Source: Toxorhynchites rutilus septentrionalis (Eukaryota; Arthropoda; Insecta; Diptera; Culicidae). Taken from it: DNA of 64,000 bases. Shown here in pieces: positions 24,901 through 35,745 of the stretch. Where the stretch lies: assembly GCF_029784135.1 (NCBI RefSeq), contig NC_073746.1, positions 253,238,994 to 253,302,993 of the forward strand, read 5' to 3'. The notes under the pieces were generated by a model that saw nothing but the letters and a program-made list of their open reading frames with translations, made no database searches and was not told the DNA's origin. Each line of letters begins with the position of its first letter. Positions within the stretch are counted from its first letter, which is position 1. Both the position numbers and the translations under genes were made by a program.

Positions 24901-27900
24901 CATGTTAGCTTAGAACCCCTGTAGAATTAATGTTGTCGTGACGATGTGCTTGAAATTGTGATACTTTCGCCATAGCATATCGTTCATCAGCTAGTGGAGT
25001 TTTTGCTGCAGTCAGTATATGGAATAACACCGACAATCTGAGCTGTTGCTGCTGTTTCCATCCGAGTCGATGTTGTCCGAATCGGTAGCTGTTGATTGCT
25101 CTGTGTAAAACGGTTGTTGCTGGTTTCCTCGCTGCTGACGGCACGATTGGCCCAACTGATATCCATCGTTTCCTGGAACAACAAATGGGTCGAGAGGCGA
25201 TCCATTGATGCTGTTGGTTTCGATCTGTGGATAATAGAATAAGGGGAAAAATCAAACAATAATCGGATCATCAATCAATTGTGCACGGCGACATCCGCCG
25301 TTTTTGGCCTCTGATGTATCTAAACACTTACGGCTGCGTGAAACCGTTGCTATGGATTTCTAAGAATTTAAGCTGAAAAAGGAAAATATTTACGTAAAAG
25401 GAATCATAATACAACCAAATGTTTACCTCCGTATCGCTTCGCTTCCATTAGAGAAATGACAGTTTCATACACACAGTTGCCAGAAATAAAAATACTCAAG
25501 GTTACACATGCTATGAAGTAAAATGTACGAATCATTGGTAGGGGTGTACATTGCATCTGACATCAGTTTAACAAAGTTTTTGTAATATTTACAAAAAATT
25601 TGTACATTTTACAAATGTTTCGACTACTAAAGATTTGGTAGCTGCATTTACTAAAGTTTTTCTCCAGTGTATAAGCTAAATCTACATTTGAATCACATTT
25701 TTTGTAGAGTCCAAACATGCCTGTTACGATAGTGTCTTATTACTTAGTGTTTCCTAACAGATGAATATAAGAAACCAATGAAACACTTATGCTTATATAA
25801 TTACTATTTTCTGTAAACTGCACTGCGATGAACAAGGAGAAGTGTTTGTGTTTTTTAATGTTATAATTACCTAAATTTCTGCATTTGAATCTTCAAGTAG
25901 ATAATGAAACAATCAGATCAGTACTAAAATCAAAATAATATTGGTTCTTAGCATTATCACTCCTCGGATTCGACATCGAATTATTCTACATACTCAGGAT
26001 TTACTCATACCGATGGTGTAAGTCACTCCGCTATCTTTATGCGATTGATCGATATGATTTACCATGTTGCTAAAATTACCAACATTGCAGATTGCCATTA
26101 CAAATTCAATTAATTTGAAAAACACGAACCAGCTGTTTTTAACATATCTCAGAGTATTCAGGAAAAAAGTATTATCATAGACTCGCAACAAAACCAGAGC
26201 ACTTTTTCCAGACATTTCACTAAATTTCTTCCAAACCTTTTTGATTTTATCTGATAACAACTGAAACTACCGACGGAGACGTTTTGACTATTGTCAGAAA
26301 TACTAACGCTACAGATGAAGCAACGTGGCTATGCGAACGAATGTTCATTGAAACGATTGATTGTCCGAATAAATAGACGTATGCGTTTTCCAAATGGAAA
26401 AAAAATATGTTTTAATCCGCAAAATCTCCTAGGATCTCTTTTTACCGATAACATCCTTCAACTAGACAGATTATTTCATTGGAAATTTGCATGGTTACGC
26501 TTGTAGCCAGAAAAACAACAAATTGCGTTTTCCCAACACTAATGGTGTTGGTGATTACGTGAACTTCTCAGTTTATTCGCCCCTAACCTCTCGGCATTGA
26601 GAAAGGATATTTGAAATGACTCACTGCCGCTCTCGTCTGGATGAATCGTTAATGCTGCGATTTGAAATACCGAATGGCTTATTTATATGAGGAGGGTGGT
26701 ACTAAGCCGACTGGTGGTCCTGCTACCGAATTTTTAGTAGTGTCAAATGAAAGGTGCAACAACGCTGAAAATTTGCTTGCATAGTGACATTTTTGCTGCT
26801 CCCTTCATTGTATCAAAACGGAAAAAAATATATTTTTGTCCTGTACGGAAAATGAGTCAAATGTTCTTTTAGATGGCGAAAAATAGCAAAACTAGATAAT
26901 TTCGATTTATTATGGTCTGTTCATAAAAAAGCTATATAAATTGAACTTACATATTGCCTGTAGTACACGGCATACCGTTATTTGTGAAAGCGGGTGATCC
27001 GGAACCGACCTAAAAAAGAAGGTCCTAAACTGACCAATTGTTTTTGCTTCGTAATTATTCAACTCGTTCACGCTTGTCATCAAAGGTTCGCACAAGCCTG
27101 GCTCATAGAGCGGCGTTCACTGTCGGGGGAATGCATTTGATTATGGTATTAGACGCTTTAGATGAACTGAACGTGTTAAAGCAGGTATTTGTGTTTGTGT
27201 GTGCATCTGTTCGTGGACTTTGGTGTTTGCGTGTTGAGCGTTTAGCGTTGCGTGTTGAACGTTTACCGTTTAGCGTTGAGCGTTGAGTGATGATCATTCA
27301 ACGTTGAGCGTTAAGTGTTAAGCGTTGAGTGTTTGGCGTTTAGCGTTTAGTGTTTTGCGTCTAGCATGGAGCGTTGAACGTTTTTACATTGAGCGTTGAG
27401 CATTGTACATTGAGCATTAGCGTTGAACGTTGATCTAAGACCGTTGAACGTTGATGTTGCATCCGTTTCCGTTTTCATTTGTATATGTGCTACCGTCGTT
27501 TTGCTCTAATATGCTTTTCGTCTCTAACATTTTCTTTGTCTAACTCCACTCAACTACATTTCCGGTCATTTAGGGCCGTCCTTGGACCAGTTAAAAAGCC
27601 GAATTTCGTAAACAATTAACGCTATTTTCAAATGGAAGATTTGCTGTGAGGGGCATTCGAATGTAATTTGGAATGTTATGAAAATTGACATTATTTTCGC
27701 ATGACAAAAACATTGATTAAATTACAGTAAAATCATTTCTTCAAATTATATTTCATACCTGTTGTCGCACTCAATGCGAATCTTCCTTTGGAATCCTTTT
27801 GTTCATCCAATTTCATGATCAACACGAATCAAACAATTCATTGAAGTTCCCCTCAATTTTATTTGACGTTTAACACGCCGGACCAGTTAAAATGCGAATG

Positions 27901-28759
27901 TCAATAACTGGTCTTCCCTTTTCGCCCAGTTAGCGAATGTTTACTACAGTTCCTCGCTGATGCATTAGTCGCTCGTTGTTGACAGCACGGATAGGTAAGC
28001 ACTTAAATGCACAGAAAAAATACGGGAAAATGGGAATGATTTTTAAACCATTTACGGATTAGGGAATCGTAATATAAAACATAGAGAATTGTCGATGTTT
28101 GTTATGAAAGTCATCAAAATACTTGCGCGGCAAAGATAGTTATTAATGTTAGATTTATTTCAGAAAAACGTTACGTGTTTCCTGATTTGCCACCCTTAAA
28201 GGGACCCATGACTGCAGACTTTTTATCGACCGATAGTTTAGTTAGTTTTGATTGCTAGTGCGCACACCGAGCCAGGGTTTGATTGAAAGCAATCGGGAAG
28301 CCTGTCAAACTTTTTCATCGGTCGATACTGAATCGGTGTAATGTGCACATATGCATAACTCTCCGTACTGATTAAGAAGCCAGCCAGACCATCAGACGAT
28401 CGAAAGTCTGCAAACTGCGGGGGTATTTACGAAAATATTTGCTGTGCATGTTTATGTAAGGGATGTTATTGAGTGAAACTGGCAAGGATTTGATCTCGTT
28501 TCGTTGATTTGCGATGGAATTACTCACATACCTCTCCTCACACATCCATGCAGTAATTTCTAACATGTACCGTTTTCTTTTTCAGCCGAATTGCTATGCA
28601 AAGGTCATCACGATCGAGTCGGAAAAGAAGATCGTAATATACTCGAAGCAGCCCATCGGGGTGAATGAGGAGATTACCTATGACTACAAGTTCCCGCTGG
28701 AGGACGAGAAGATTCCCTGCCTGTGTGGAGCGACCGGTTGTCGAGGAACGCTCAATTAG
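15915..28759 (+). CDS. Set1: Histone H3K4 methyltransferase Set1 (SETD1, COMPASS catalytic subunit)
   Basis: Three coding exons, 15915-16198, 16261-21436 and 28586-28759, join in frame to 1877 residues. Exon 1 has the family's N-terminal NYKLIADP and [13 protein letters not shown]. The junction gives [16 protein letters not shown] leading into an RRM (about residues 105-200, VKDSFG-like end). A long acidic/proline/RERD low-complexity region follows, then an n-SET segment (about 1560-1640, [17 protein letters not shown]) and the SET domain (from about 1738: [29 protein letters not shown]). Exon 3 supplies [20 protein letters not shown] and the post-SET Cys cluster [13 protein letters not shown]. 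In the family it methylates H3K4 within COMPASS; RRM and n-SET bind RNA and complex partners. All catalytic landmarks are present. The alternative donor at 16189 would break the frame, so 16198 was chosen. Confidence 0.93.
23750..24284. mobile_element. Fold-back element with about 84-bp inverted arms and GC-rich core
   Basis: The left arm 23750-23833 (CCGGAATAAATCGCCACAG ... TGTAGTAGGCTA ... GGCGCGG) is matched by the reverse complement of 24203-24284 with scattered mismatches. The core is much more GC-rich than the surroundings. It contains three imperfect copies of an 18-bp unit around CCGGGCAAACGTATCGCC (about 23869-23921), a GACGGCGGG-rich block and a tight hairpin TGGGGACTTCGTCCCCA (about 24103-24119). 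No transposase is encoded. Confidence 0.65.
24987..25448 (-). CDS. Possible small gene inside the Set1 intron (low confidence)
   Basis: A three-exon model on the minus strand: 25448-25427 (ATG GAA GCG...), 25359-25332 and 25224-24987 (TGA). It has GT donors (GGAG|GTAAAC, CAGCC|GTAAGT) and AG acceptors and gives a 95-residue Ser/Thr/Asn/Gln-rich product with no domain I recognise. A stronger-looking acceptor at about 25372 (TTTTTCAG) would put a stop right after the first exon in the ATG frame. Another frame of the last exon is open as well, with a Ser/Asn/Asp-rich tail. The splice signals are seen; that it is a gene is inference. Confidence 0.22.
27221..27453. repeat. Degenerate 7-mer minisatellite (GCGTTGA/GCGTTTA)n
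   Basis: About 230 bp consisting almost wholly of variants of GCGTTGA, GCGTTTA and GTGTTAA in one orientation. There is no higher-order unit. It lies in the Set1 intron. Open frames through it are artefacts. Confidence 0.85.
27960..28197. repeat. Dispersed non-coding repeat, copy 2
   Basis: Same-orientation partner of 14165-14475, sharing GGGAAAATGG, AACCATTTAC, ATAGTTATTAA and the terminal TGATTTGCCACCCTTA. Non-coding; family unknown. Confidence 0.55.
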
Positions 28760-29671
28760 TGGGTGTTTTTGGTAAGACTATTTTCTGGGTGTTTGTATAA
28801 CACGGTTCACCTCATGCTGTACTCATGACAGCTTGACACGCTGAATAAGTGTCTAAAATGAAATTAAGAAGGTTTTTTTTTAGTTTGAGAAGGTTAGAGC
28901 AGTAAGAACTTATCTTATACTGGGCGTCGATTATTTCACATTTCCTGGGAATAACCATGGACTAGTTTCTAAAGGATCCTATTCTTGAACAGGAACGAAA
29001 TGAAAAGACGATGAAGTAAGGCAACAAGAAGGAAGAATAAATCACTGTTATTGAAAAACAACTACTCTGATAGAACCATCCCGGAAAATGTCATACACAA
29101 CTGATTTGTTCGTACTCTTTTTCAACGTCTTGAATTGGATTGTAGTTTGGTTTGGTGTGAAACACGTAATTTCTCAAACACTGCGAGTTTCTTTTTGTTT
29201 AATTGCACCATTGAGTGCAAAGTTGATGTGTAATATGATTACTCAAGGTAAACTAGTGTTTAGAAGATGGAAGGAAAGTGTAGATTAATGAATATTATAT
29301 ATTTATTCATTAGTTTCATATTTCCTTGTGATGGTATGACGAACAATACATTTCAGGATCGCCAGTTATTTCATTTCTTTCTGTGCATAATAGAAAGAGG
29401 AAAGCAATTCGATGTTTTTTCTATCTTGCTTTTATTATTAACTTATCGTTAAGTGTTACTTCTTAAGTGTTCATCAAATGTAAATATTATCACTAGTTTA
29501 ATTGATACATAAGAACGTAAAGATACAAACAAAAAACTGAAAATAACGAATTCATTTTGTCGTTCTTCTTTGCGGCGTTTGTGTCTTTCTCGACAGCGAG
29601 AGAGATTGAGATAGGTGGAAAGAAATCGTCCCTTTTTTGATTGAACTATTTAATTTGCTATGGCTGGCCGA
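28760..29671. other. Convergent intergenic region between Set1 and MED21
   Basis: Holds the 3' UTRs of Set1 (+) and MED21 (-). AT-rich. Open frames at 29088-29288 and 29267-29452 show no conserved features and are not supported as genes. Confidence 0.5.
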
Positions 29672-30579
29672 TCATTGCTTCTTGGGCGATGAGGAATACT
29701 GCATGTCCAGCTGAGATTGGGCAATATCGCTGAGGGCGGCCTGAATTTTTTCGAGCAACATTTCGCCTTTTCGCACGACCTCTTCTAATTTCTCAGCCGA
29801 TTCCTGATTTTCAATTTCTAGCCGCTTCAATGCCTGCACTTGCAGCTCGATGGAACTTTCTTCGCTGGGTAGAGATTCGATGAGTGTATCGATGTCCTTG
29901 GCACATCGTGTGATCAAGGTGGAAAACAATTGTGCATAATCTTCCTGCTGGTTTTGCTGTGGAGTCTGGGAGCCGGCTCGTTCAAAGCCGGGAAATTTGC
30001 TCGGCACTGAGCACTGCTGCAGTATACCGATGCTGTTACAGAAGTGTTCCGCTTGCTGTAATGGTAAAACAAACTATCAGTTGTAAAACAATGGGTGATT
30101 ATATTATACTATATTATTTTACTGATAATATAAATATATTACAAAATATGAACGGCGGCCCACAATTTGATATAATTTCTTTGAATGATATCAATCAAAC
30201 CAGAAGATATGAATGAATTTCAAGATATGAATGATAGTTGAATTTCAAGCAAAAAATTGCACTTGCTTGTTTCTTGCTGGATCGGAGGTATTGGGGTTCT
30301 CGTTCACGTCATTTTCCCCATCTTTTCTACTTTAAGGTGGTTATTTCTTTTACCAGTGCACTAATTGCAAAGTGCATAAGGGTACGAAGATGGGTCAATG
30401 ATCTCTGTAACTTGACACTTCACGATTTAAATGACACGGACACATCAGAACATCGACACATCCAGTTTGATTGTTTTGATATCTACCGTCACGTACATAG
30501 TATTTATATCAACAATTACCACCAGAATAGCACCAACCTGATTCACCGTGTCCTGAAGCTGGGTTAGTCTGTCAGCCAT
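29672..30579 (-). CDS. MED21: Mediator complex subunit 21 (Srb7)
   Basis: Two exons on the minus strand: 30579-30538 (MADRLTQLQDTVNQ, 14 codons) and 30055-29672 (127 residues plus stop), separated by a GT-AG intron of 482 bp. The 141-residue product contains HFCNSIGILQQC, EDYAQLFSTLITRCAKDIDT, LIESLPSEESS and GEMLLEKIQAALSDIAQSQL, which are landmark motifs of MED21. In the family it forms a coiled-coil heterodimer with MED7 in the Mediator middle module and is essential for RNA polymerase II transcription. Length matches animal MED21. The second exon is open upstream of its internal Met, but the conserved N-terminus requires the first exon. Confidence 0.95.
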
Positions 30580-30970
30580 CGCTTCGAAGACGATTGAATA
30601 ATCCAGCTTTTCCTCGTCAATTTTGGCAGAAATTAAAATTTCAACACAAAAAAGAAAAATAAAAACAGAAAAAAACTAAAGAGCTTAAAGGGTGCCACTG
30701 TGCAGCGGCTGACCTCAGCTACTGCTCGACACTCTGACACTTCCGGAACTAATCACAGGCGAAATTGAGAAGAGAAAGAAGAACGGAGTCCCTCGGGATG
30801 GTTTAATCGAACTAGATTAGTGTCCGTAAGTCAAGCCCTGGTGTACAACTACTCTAAGGACGATTCATGTCTTCTCAGGCGTTCAGAAAGTTCGATAATC
30901 GAACAACCGGCAATATTTCCACGACAAAACCGCAAAAAGACACCTTACTTTTACACGCGAGCGTGGAAAT
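30580..30970. promoter_or_regulatory. Possible bidirectional promoter region
   Basis: About 390 bp between the MED21 start (minus strand) and a candidate plus-strand coding exon. No TATA box was identified. Head-to-head arrangement is inferred and depends on the neighbouring exon being real. Confidence 0.25.
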
Positions 30971-31071
30971 ATGACTAAAATGAATGCTAAATTTTTCCAA
31001 ATGTCAGCCCAGTGTCGGACTTTGTTTCTGTCGGAGAAAGGGGTCGCCGATATCGATGAATTTATTTCAAG
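30971..31071 (+). CDS. Candidate first coding exon of an unidentified gene
   Basis: ATG at 30971 opens 33 codons plus two bases, ending at a donor (TTTCAAG|GTACAT at 31071/31072). The peptide begins MTKMNAKFFQMSAQC and ends EKGVADIDEFIS; it looks like ordinary globular protein, unlike the repeats around it. The next exon was not found: a TA microsatellite and transposons follow. I do not recognise the family. It could be a real divergent neighbour of MED21, a decayed exon, or chance. Confidence 0.3.
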
Positions 31072-31135
31072 GTACATATATTAAAATGGGAATCTCAATC
31101 CGTATTCCCTTTTACGACATTCGAGACCAAGGTAC

Positions 31136-31203
<68 letters not shown>
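31136..31203. repeat. (TA)n microsatellite
   Basis: About 68 bp of pure TA dinucleotides. Tyr-Ile open frames across it are artefacts. Confidence 0.97.
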
Positions 31204-31208
<5 letters not shown>

Positions 31209-31489
31209 AGTTAAGATCCCTACATTCAGCCCGCCGCCAGGTAAACAACAATAGAAGCAATATAGAGCATACTTTCCACGTGGGTACGCATTGAACAAGG
31301 ACAATACTAGGAAACAGGGTAAATAAAGGAGATACAGGTAATCCGCCTATGCTGGAAGGGGTAGATAAAGTAAAGTTTCTAGCCGTGTATAAAAATGGGA
31401 AACAATGTGAAATAAACCAGTTCTAGTTAATATATATTTAAACTTTGCAGTTCATTCGCCTCTAAGGATATATATATAATACGTATGTT
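31204..31489. other. Intergenic DNA without recognised gene
   Basis: AT-rich; no exon, TIR or coding-like block recognised. It would be intronic if the candidate exon at 30971-31071 is real. Confidence 0.35.
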
Positions 31490-31687
31490 CATTAATTTAC
31501 ATTTAATGCGACATGTAATTGAGCATTGACGATTAGAGTGGTGGCGACTTCCAATGTGGGGTTATAATTTGGGCCCCGAACTCGATGTTTACAATAATAT
31601 TCAATTAGAGATAAATATGTCCAGTTAAATGTGTCGCATCACATGCCTGTGCAATTAGCAAAATGTCGCATCAAATGTGGATTACTG
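31490..31687 (-). mobile_element. Tc1/mariner-type MITE, second copy
   Basis: Inverted partner of the MITE at 10182-10440. The left end reads CATTAATTTACATTTAATGC and the right end, read inward, CAGTAATCCACATTTGATGC; TA follows the right end (31688-31689). The core contains the shared GGGGTTATAATTTGGGCCCC and ATGTTTACAA. The left flank is not a clean TA, so the copy is somewhat decayed. Confidence 0.6.
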
Positions 31688-31954
31688 TATACATATACGC
31701 ACCTTGTTCGAGACATCGAAAATACAGTGTGGCCGTCTACAGGATTTTATTTATGAACGATGTAACGGTAGAGTGGAATTTACTGAAGCAGTTTTCACTT
31801 CATGAACCGTTGTTTCATTCGTTGATACATAATACAGACTGGAGTAAATGAACCATCTTTCAGATTAGCATCATGTTAGCTTGATAACAGGTGTAAATTT
31901 TCAAAACATGGAATGAAAATTATTTTTGAATGTTGTTTGCATGCTCTGGTTACA

Positions 31955-33222
31955 TGGTCGGTGTTAAGTCAGACCGGACCATGTGACATTTTTATGATTT
32001 CGTGAAAAACATAAAGTTTAATGCTCAGCAATTTTCAAAACATTCATTTTTTTTCGTTCAATATTGTTCTTAGAAATGTTAGCTACTCTCTGGCAATATT
32101 TTGACGTATGGTAGTTGTAAAAAAACATCAAGTATCATGCCAAAAAAGGCAGTTATTTTTCTGCCTATGCGTACATGGTCCACTCTGACTGAATTAAATG
32201 AAGCTTTTTTTAAGAGTTGGTTCACTATGACTGAACAGCTTCGACCTACACGACGACCTTCACGAAACTCGTCGGACAGCGATCTATGACCACGATTGAA
32301 TTCACTATACCAGCGATACACAGTGGTTTTTGATGGAGCTTCATCGCCAAAAGTCAAATTAAGTTGATTGACGCACTCTTGTTGTGATAATCCACGTCGA
32401 AAGTCGTAAAAAATCATCGCACGAAAATGTTCACAATTCAGTTCCATTTTTTTGCCGAGACCAAACTTTCAACTAAATATAAAATAAACAAATAGCGTCC
32501 GTATGACAAAATGTTCTGAGTACGTATATCGTCAAAAATGTCAAATTTTACGATGGAACCGTCAGATGGACTCACATGACATCAGTGTTGCCAATTCCCG
32601 AAATATAAATAGTGACCCTCGTATGATTGCACGGAAAACATTAAGCATAAACATCCCATTTTCAATCATCCTAGACAGTATTCGTCAATAGAATCGTCAA
32701 ATTTGAATTCATTGTCATCGCTACAGCCTAAATCGCACTCTGAAATAGTACATTTTGCGATCATTCACACTGAAGATAAGCAGTTTTCACTGATCCGTTC
32801 AGTCGGAGTGGACCAAGTTTATTTTTTAATATACTCAGAATGTGCACATTTCATATTAACGGATTCAAGCAAATTTCGACAAGGTACCTTTTAGCTTGAA
32901 GAAAATGTTTTATTGGTTTGAATTCGGCGTTTGGATATTGTTTAAATTCAATATACAAATGATTGTCACATGATCCACACTGTCTACACATGATATAGAG
33001 CCATTTCGCCATGGTAAATCGTACATGGCCCGCTCTGACTGCATACTATGAGGTATTTCGTTGATCAATCATAACAATTTCGATCCGTTATTCCTGCTGT
33101 ATGCGTAAATTTTCAAATCTAATAAATGTGGTATTTAGCTTACATAATGCTTAACCAAATATAATCAATAACTCGAAATTTTCAATTTTGCGACTTGGTC
33201 CCCTCTGACTAAACACCGACCA
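31955..33222. mobile_element. 1.27-kb TIR element with internal subterminal repeats
   Basis: The ends TGGTCGGTGTTAAGTCAGAC (31955 onward) and the reverse complement of 33197-33222 match at 23 of 26 positions. Inside, short repeats of the GGTCC.CTCTGACT type recur at about 32178, 32800 and 33028, as expected for transposase-binding subterminal repeats. No transposase of its own; a mariner fragment sits inside. A target duplication is not clear, so the superfamily is undetermined. Confidence 0.6.
32256..32621 (-). pseudogene. Mariner transposase fragment (copy A), N-terminal HTH with right TIR
   Basis: Reading the minus strand, the TIR CGAGGGTCACTATTTATATT (from 32621) is followed by a leader and, from 32447, by MELNCEHFRAMIFYDFRRGL and SQQECVNQL ... 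KTTVYRWYSEF, the paired-type helix-turn-helix of mariner transposases. Similarity stops after DEFREGR (near 32256). The catalytic DD34D domain, the C-terminus and the other TIR are missing. Confidence 0.8.
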
Positions 33223-33415
33223 CATAGTCCAAACCCTTATGTAATCTTTATTGAGAGAACTCCTAAATATTTTTACCAGAACCTATGAAAATTTTGACAA
33301 ATTGCCCTAACAATAAGGAGATTGATGATGTTTGTTATTCTAGAAGATATGAGCATGACGCTATCCCCATATTTCGCTCGGTTTATATCATTAATTCTGA
33401 TCGTAAATTGAAATA
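33223..33415. other. Spacer between two TIR elements
   Basis: Short AT-rich spacer; nothing recognised. Confidence 0.4.
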
Positions 33416-34542
33416 TTGGGTCTTATTCCCATATTCACTTCACGGTGAAAACGAAATGAAGTGTATTCGCGATGACAACGATACGGTGTCGACATCTGTA
33501 TACGAAATCAGTATTTCACTAAAACTAATCATTATAGTATACGAGGGTCACTATTTATATTTCGGGAATAGGAACAAAAACAAATAGTTAAGCTGCGAAT
33601 ATATTTTTATTGTTTTTCAAAGTACTCGCCACGATGATCGATACACTTTTGCATGCGCTTAAACCAATTTTCAAAGCATTTATTTCAATCGACACGAGCC
33701 TTTTTTTTTTGAGCGATTGTCAAATTATGTGGGATCCAACGTGAACATAATTTTCGCACAACTAAGTGTTCATGTAAAATCGCATATATGCTGGTGGAAC
33801 TAATGCTTAGGGATGCCTCAATCTCACATTAGGTTACATGACGATCTTGCTTAATCATTTCGTGCACAGCATCGATGTTTTCTGGCACTACAGTCGATCT
33901 TGGACGACCTTTACGAAACTCGTCGGACAGCGAACTACGACCACGATAGAATTCACTATACCAGCGATACACAGTGGTTTTTGATGGAGCTTCATCGCCA
34001 AAAGTAAAATTAAGTTGATTGACGCACTCTTGTTGTGATAATCCACGTCGAAAGTCGTAAAAAATCGTCGCACGAAAATGTTCACGATTCAGTTCCATTT
34101 TTGACGTAGGACTACGTCTAACCGGAAGATATAGGGGGTGGAATGGAAATCTAGGCACTGAACAAGTAGAAAAAAATGCAAGATTTGGAACGCTTATAAC
34201 TCGAGCATTTCTCAATAGATCGCAAAGGTTTTTGCATCAATTGATAGGAAATATATCTACGCATCTAGCATAATGAATAACATTTCATTTTTCTTGAGAT
34301 AAATAATTGAATAATTGTGAAATATCAAGCATTGTCCAAATCCACTATGTGCCCATTTTTGATTGGTCCATTTTGTGCTCCTCAAATCGTACCGACCAAA
34401 ACGTGCAACCAGAGTAGCAATGAAATAGAATGAAGCACGATTAGAAAGGAAAAAGAAAAAAAATGAACGAAACATTGGTCGCAGTCTCACACATGCGTAA
34501 TTCTCGAGCCAGCCAGTCAGCTTAAAAATCCTCGCTCCGCTG

Positions 34543-34757
34543 CCGTAACGATCATTCTTTGTGTGGACACCGACTGGACAACATCGTTGCTGGACGAGCT
34601 GGACGGCGAGGGATCGAGTGCCTTTCTCAAGGCAAGAGGGTGGAGGTGGTAGCGCTGGAGTAGAGTAGCGTAGAGTTTTCAAAGGGCCTTTCTCAAGGCT
34701 AGAGACGAATGAACTGCAATAGTTTCAAGTCTCTATAATACAATACCTTCCTTCCTT
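34543..34757 (+). mobile_element. SINE-like insertion with 16-bp target duplication and CCTT tail
   Basis: The 16-mer CCGTAACGATCATTCT occurs at 34543-34558 and again at 34758-34773. The 199 bp between them end in (CCTT)n preceded by a hairpin AGAGACGAATGAACT ... GTTTCAAGTCTCT (about 34701-34732). This is the signature of target-primed retroposition. A related hairpin occurs at 38138-38173. I see no clear tRNA or 5S head, so the SINE class is open. It interrupts the H2A 5' leader. Confidence 0.65.
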
Positions 34758-34836
34758 CCGTAACGATCATTCTCATTCAAACCGTACACCACATCGGTTC
34801 GCATCACAACACATCAACAAACCAACCCAAGCAACC

Positions 34837-35055
34837 ATGTCTGGACATGGCAAAGGAGGAAAAGTGAAGGGAAAGGCAAAATCCCGCTCGAACCGTGTTG
34901 GTCTGGAGTTCCTCGCAAGGGTAGCTAGGCCGAGCGCGTTAGTACCAGTGCACCAGTCCACCTAGCCGGCGTTATATAGTTTCGGCCGCTGAAGTGATCG
35001 AGTTAGCGGGCAAAGCTGCTCGTGACGATAAGAAAACCCGCATTCGGAACAGAAC
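34837..35055 (+). pseudogene. Histone H2A pseudogene 1
   Basis: ATG at 34837 opens MSGHGKGGKVKGKAKSRSNR followed by VGLEF, the H2A N-terminus with few changes. The following histone-fold part is recognisable only across frame breaks (DNA corresponding to GAPV.LA.VIEF and ELAGKAARD.KKTRI, to about 35055), with a deletion after residue 25 and several stops. Promoter-like sequence lies upstream (inverted CCAAT, ATTGG, at about 34360; CTTAAAAAT at 34521), so the copy derives from genomic DNA and not from an mRNA. Confidence 0.85.
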
Positions 35056-35623
35056 ACATTCGGTTCGGTGGACATCAAGACAACAGGCAGTTGCAGCGAG
35101 TGGCGAGAGGCAAACGCAATCGCAAAACGGCATCAGGTAGCAGAAGAAAAAAGTTTGTTCTTTATACAAACTGCTTTCGTGGAAAATCCAGAACAAGGCG
35201 GCATCGAGTGCGTTCGAAATTGTTTTTTTTCAAAACCACGCTGTGGCGAGTGGTAAACGCAATCGCTAAACAGGAAGGTTTAGCCGAACAAGATGGGGAT
35301 ATCGAATGATAGCAAAACAATAAACTCTTTAGATTAAAGATAATTTTATGATCTTGAAAAGGACGCTTTTTAGCCTGCATGTGAATCCAACGAGCGAACA
35401 AATCGTAATGAATGTATTTTTTTACGATCGCTGCCTTTTAACGCTCATTCGTTCGTCTCGTTGGACTCGCCCCTTTGGCTGAGTCTGCCGATTTGTCTCT
35501 ATCCTGTGAGCGTATACCGCTAGAGTACAAAAGGCACGGATCCGCTGAAAAATATATCTTTCTCTTCCAAACCGTAAATCAGTGTGGTTGTATGGCATCG
35601 TTCCACATCACATCGCATCAACG

Positions 35624-35745
35624 GATTGGTGCCGGAGCACCAGTATACCTAATAGCGGTTATAGAATTTCGGCCGCCTGAGTGCTCGAGTTGGCTTGCAA
35701 AGCTGCTCACAACAATAAGAAAACCCACCTACAGAACAGAGCACA
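35624..35745 (+). pseudogene. Histone H2A pseudogene 2
   Basis: Translation gives IGAGAPVYLIAVIEFRPPEC and then, after a frame break, DNA matching the KAA..NKKT segment of H2A. The N-terminal 35-40 codons are missing: the 5' leader (CATCACATCGCATCAACG) is joined directly to the middle of the histone fold. The C-terminus is replaced by sequence shared with the copy 1 downstream region. Confidence 0.8.

Larger units (their letters stand above)
21437..28585 (+). other. 7.1-kb last intron of Set1
   Basis: GT at 21437 (CTGTAAC|GTAAGT) and AG at 28584-28585 after a pyrimidine run (CGTTTTCTTTTTCAG). It separates the codons for NHSCN and PNC in the SET active site. It contains a MITE end (23449-23500), a fold-back element (23750-24284), a possible small antisense gene (24987-25448), a 7-mer minisatellite (27221-27453) and a dispersed repeat (27960-28197). 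A short piece at 22545-22640 looks like a decayed retroelement fragment. The rest is AT-rich and unassigned. Confidence 0.85.

Noticed and set aside
29088..29452. Two overlapping 60-66 codon frames downstream of Set1
   Set aside because: Hydrophobic AT-rich translations in a convergent 3' UTR region, without conserved features.
30984..31304. Tyr-Ile open frames around 31140-31200
   Set aside because: Produced by the (TA)n microsatellite.
34837..35055. Functional histone H2A gene
   Set aside because: The N-terminus is clear but the histone fold contains a deletion, frame breaks and stops.
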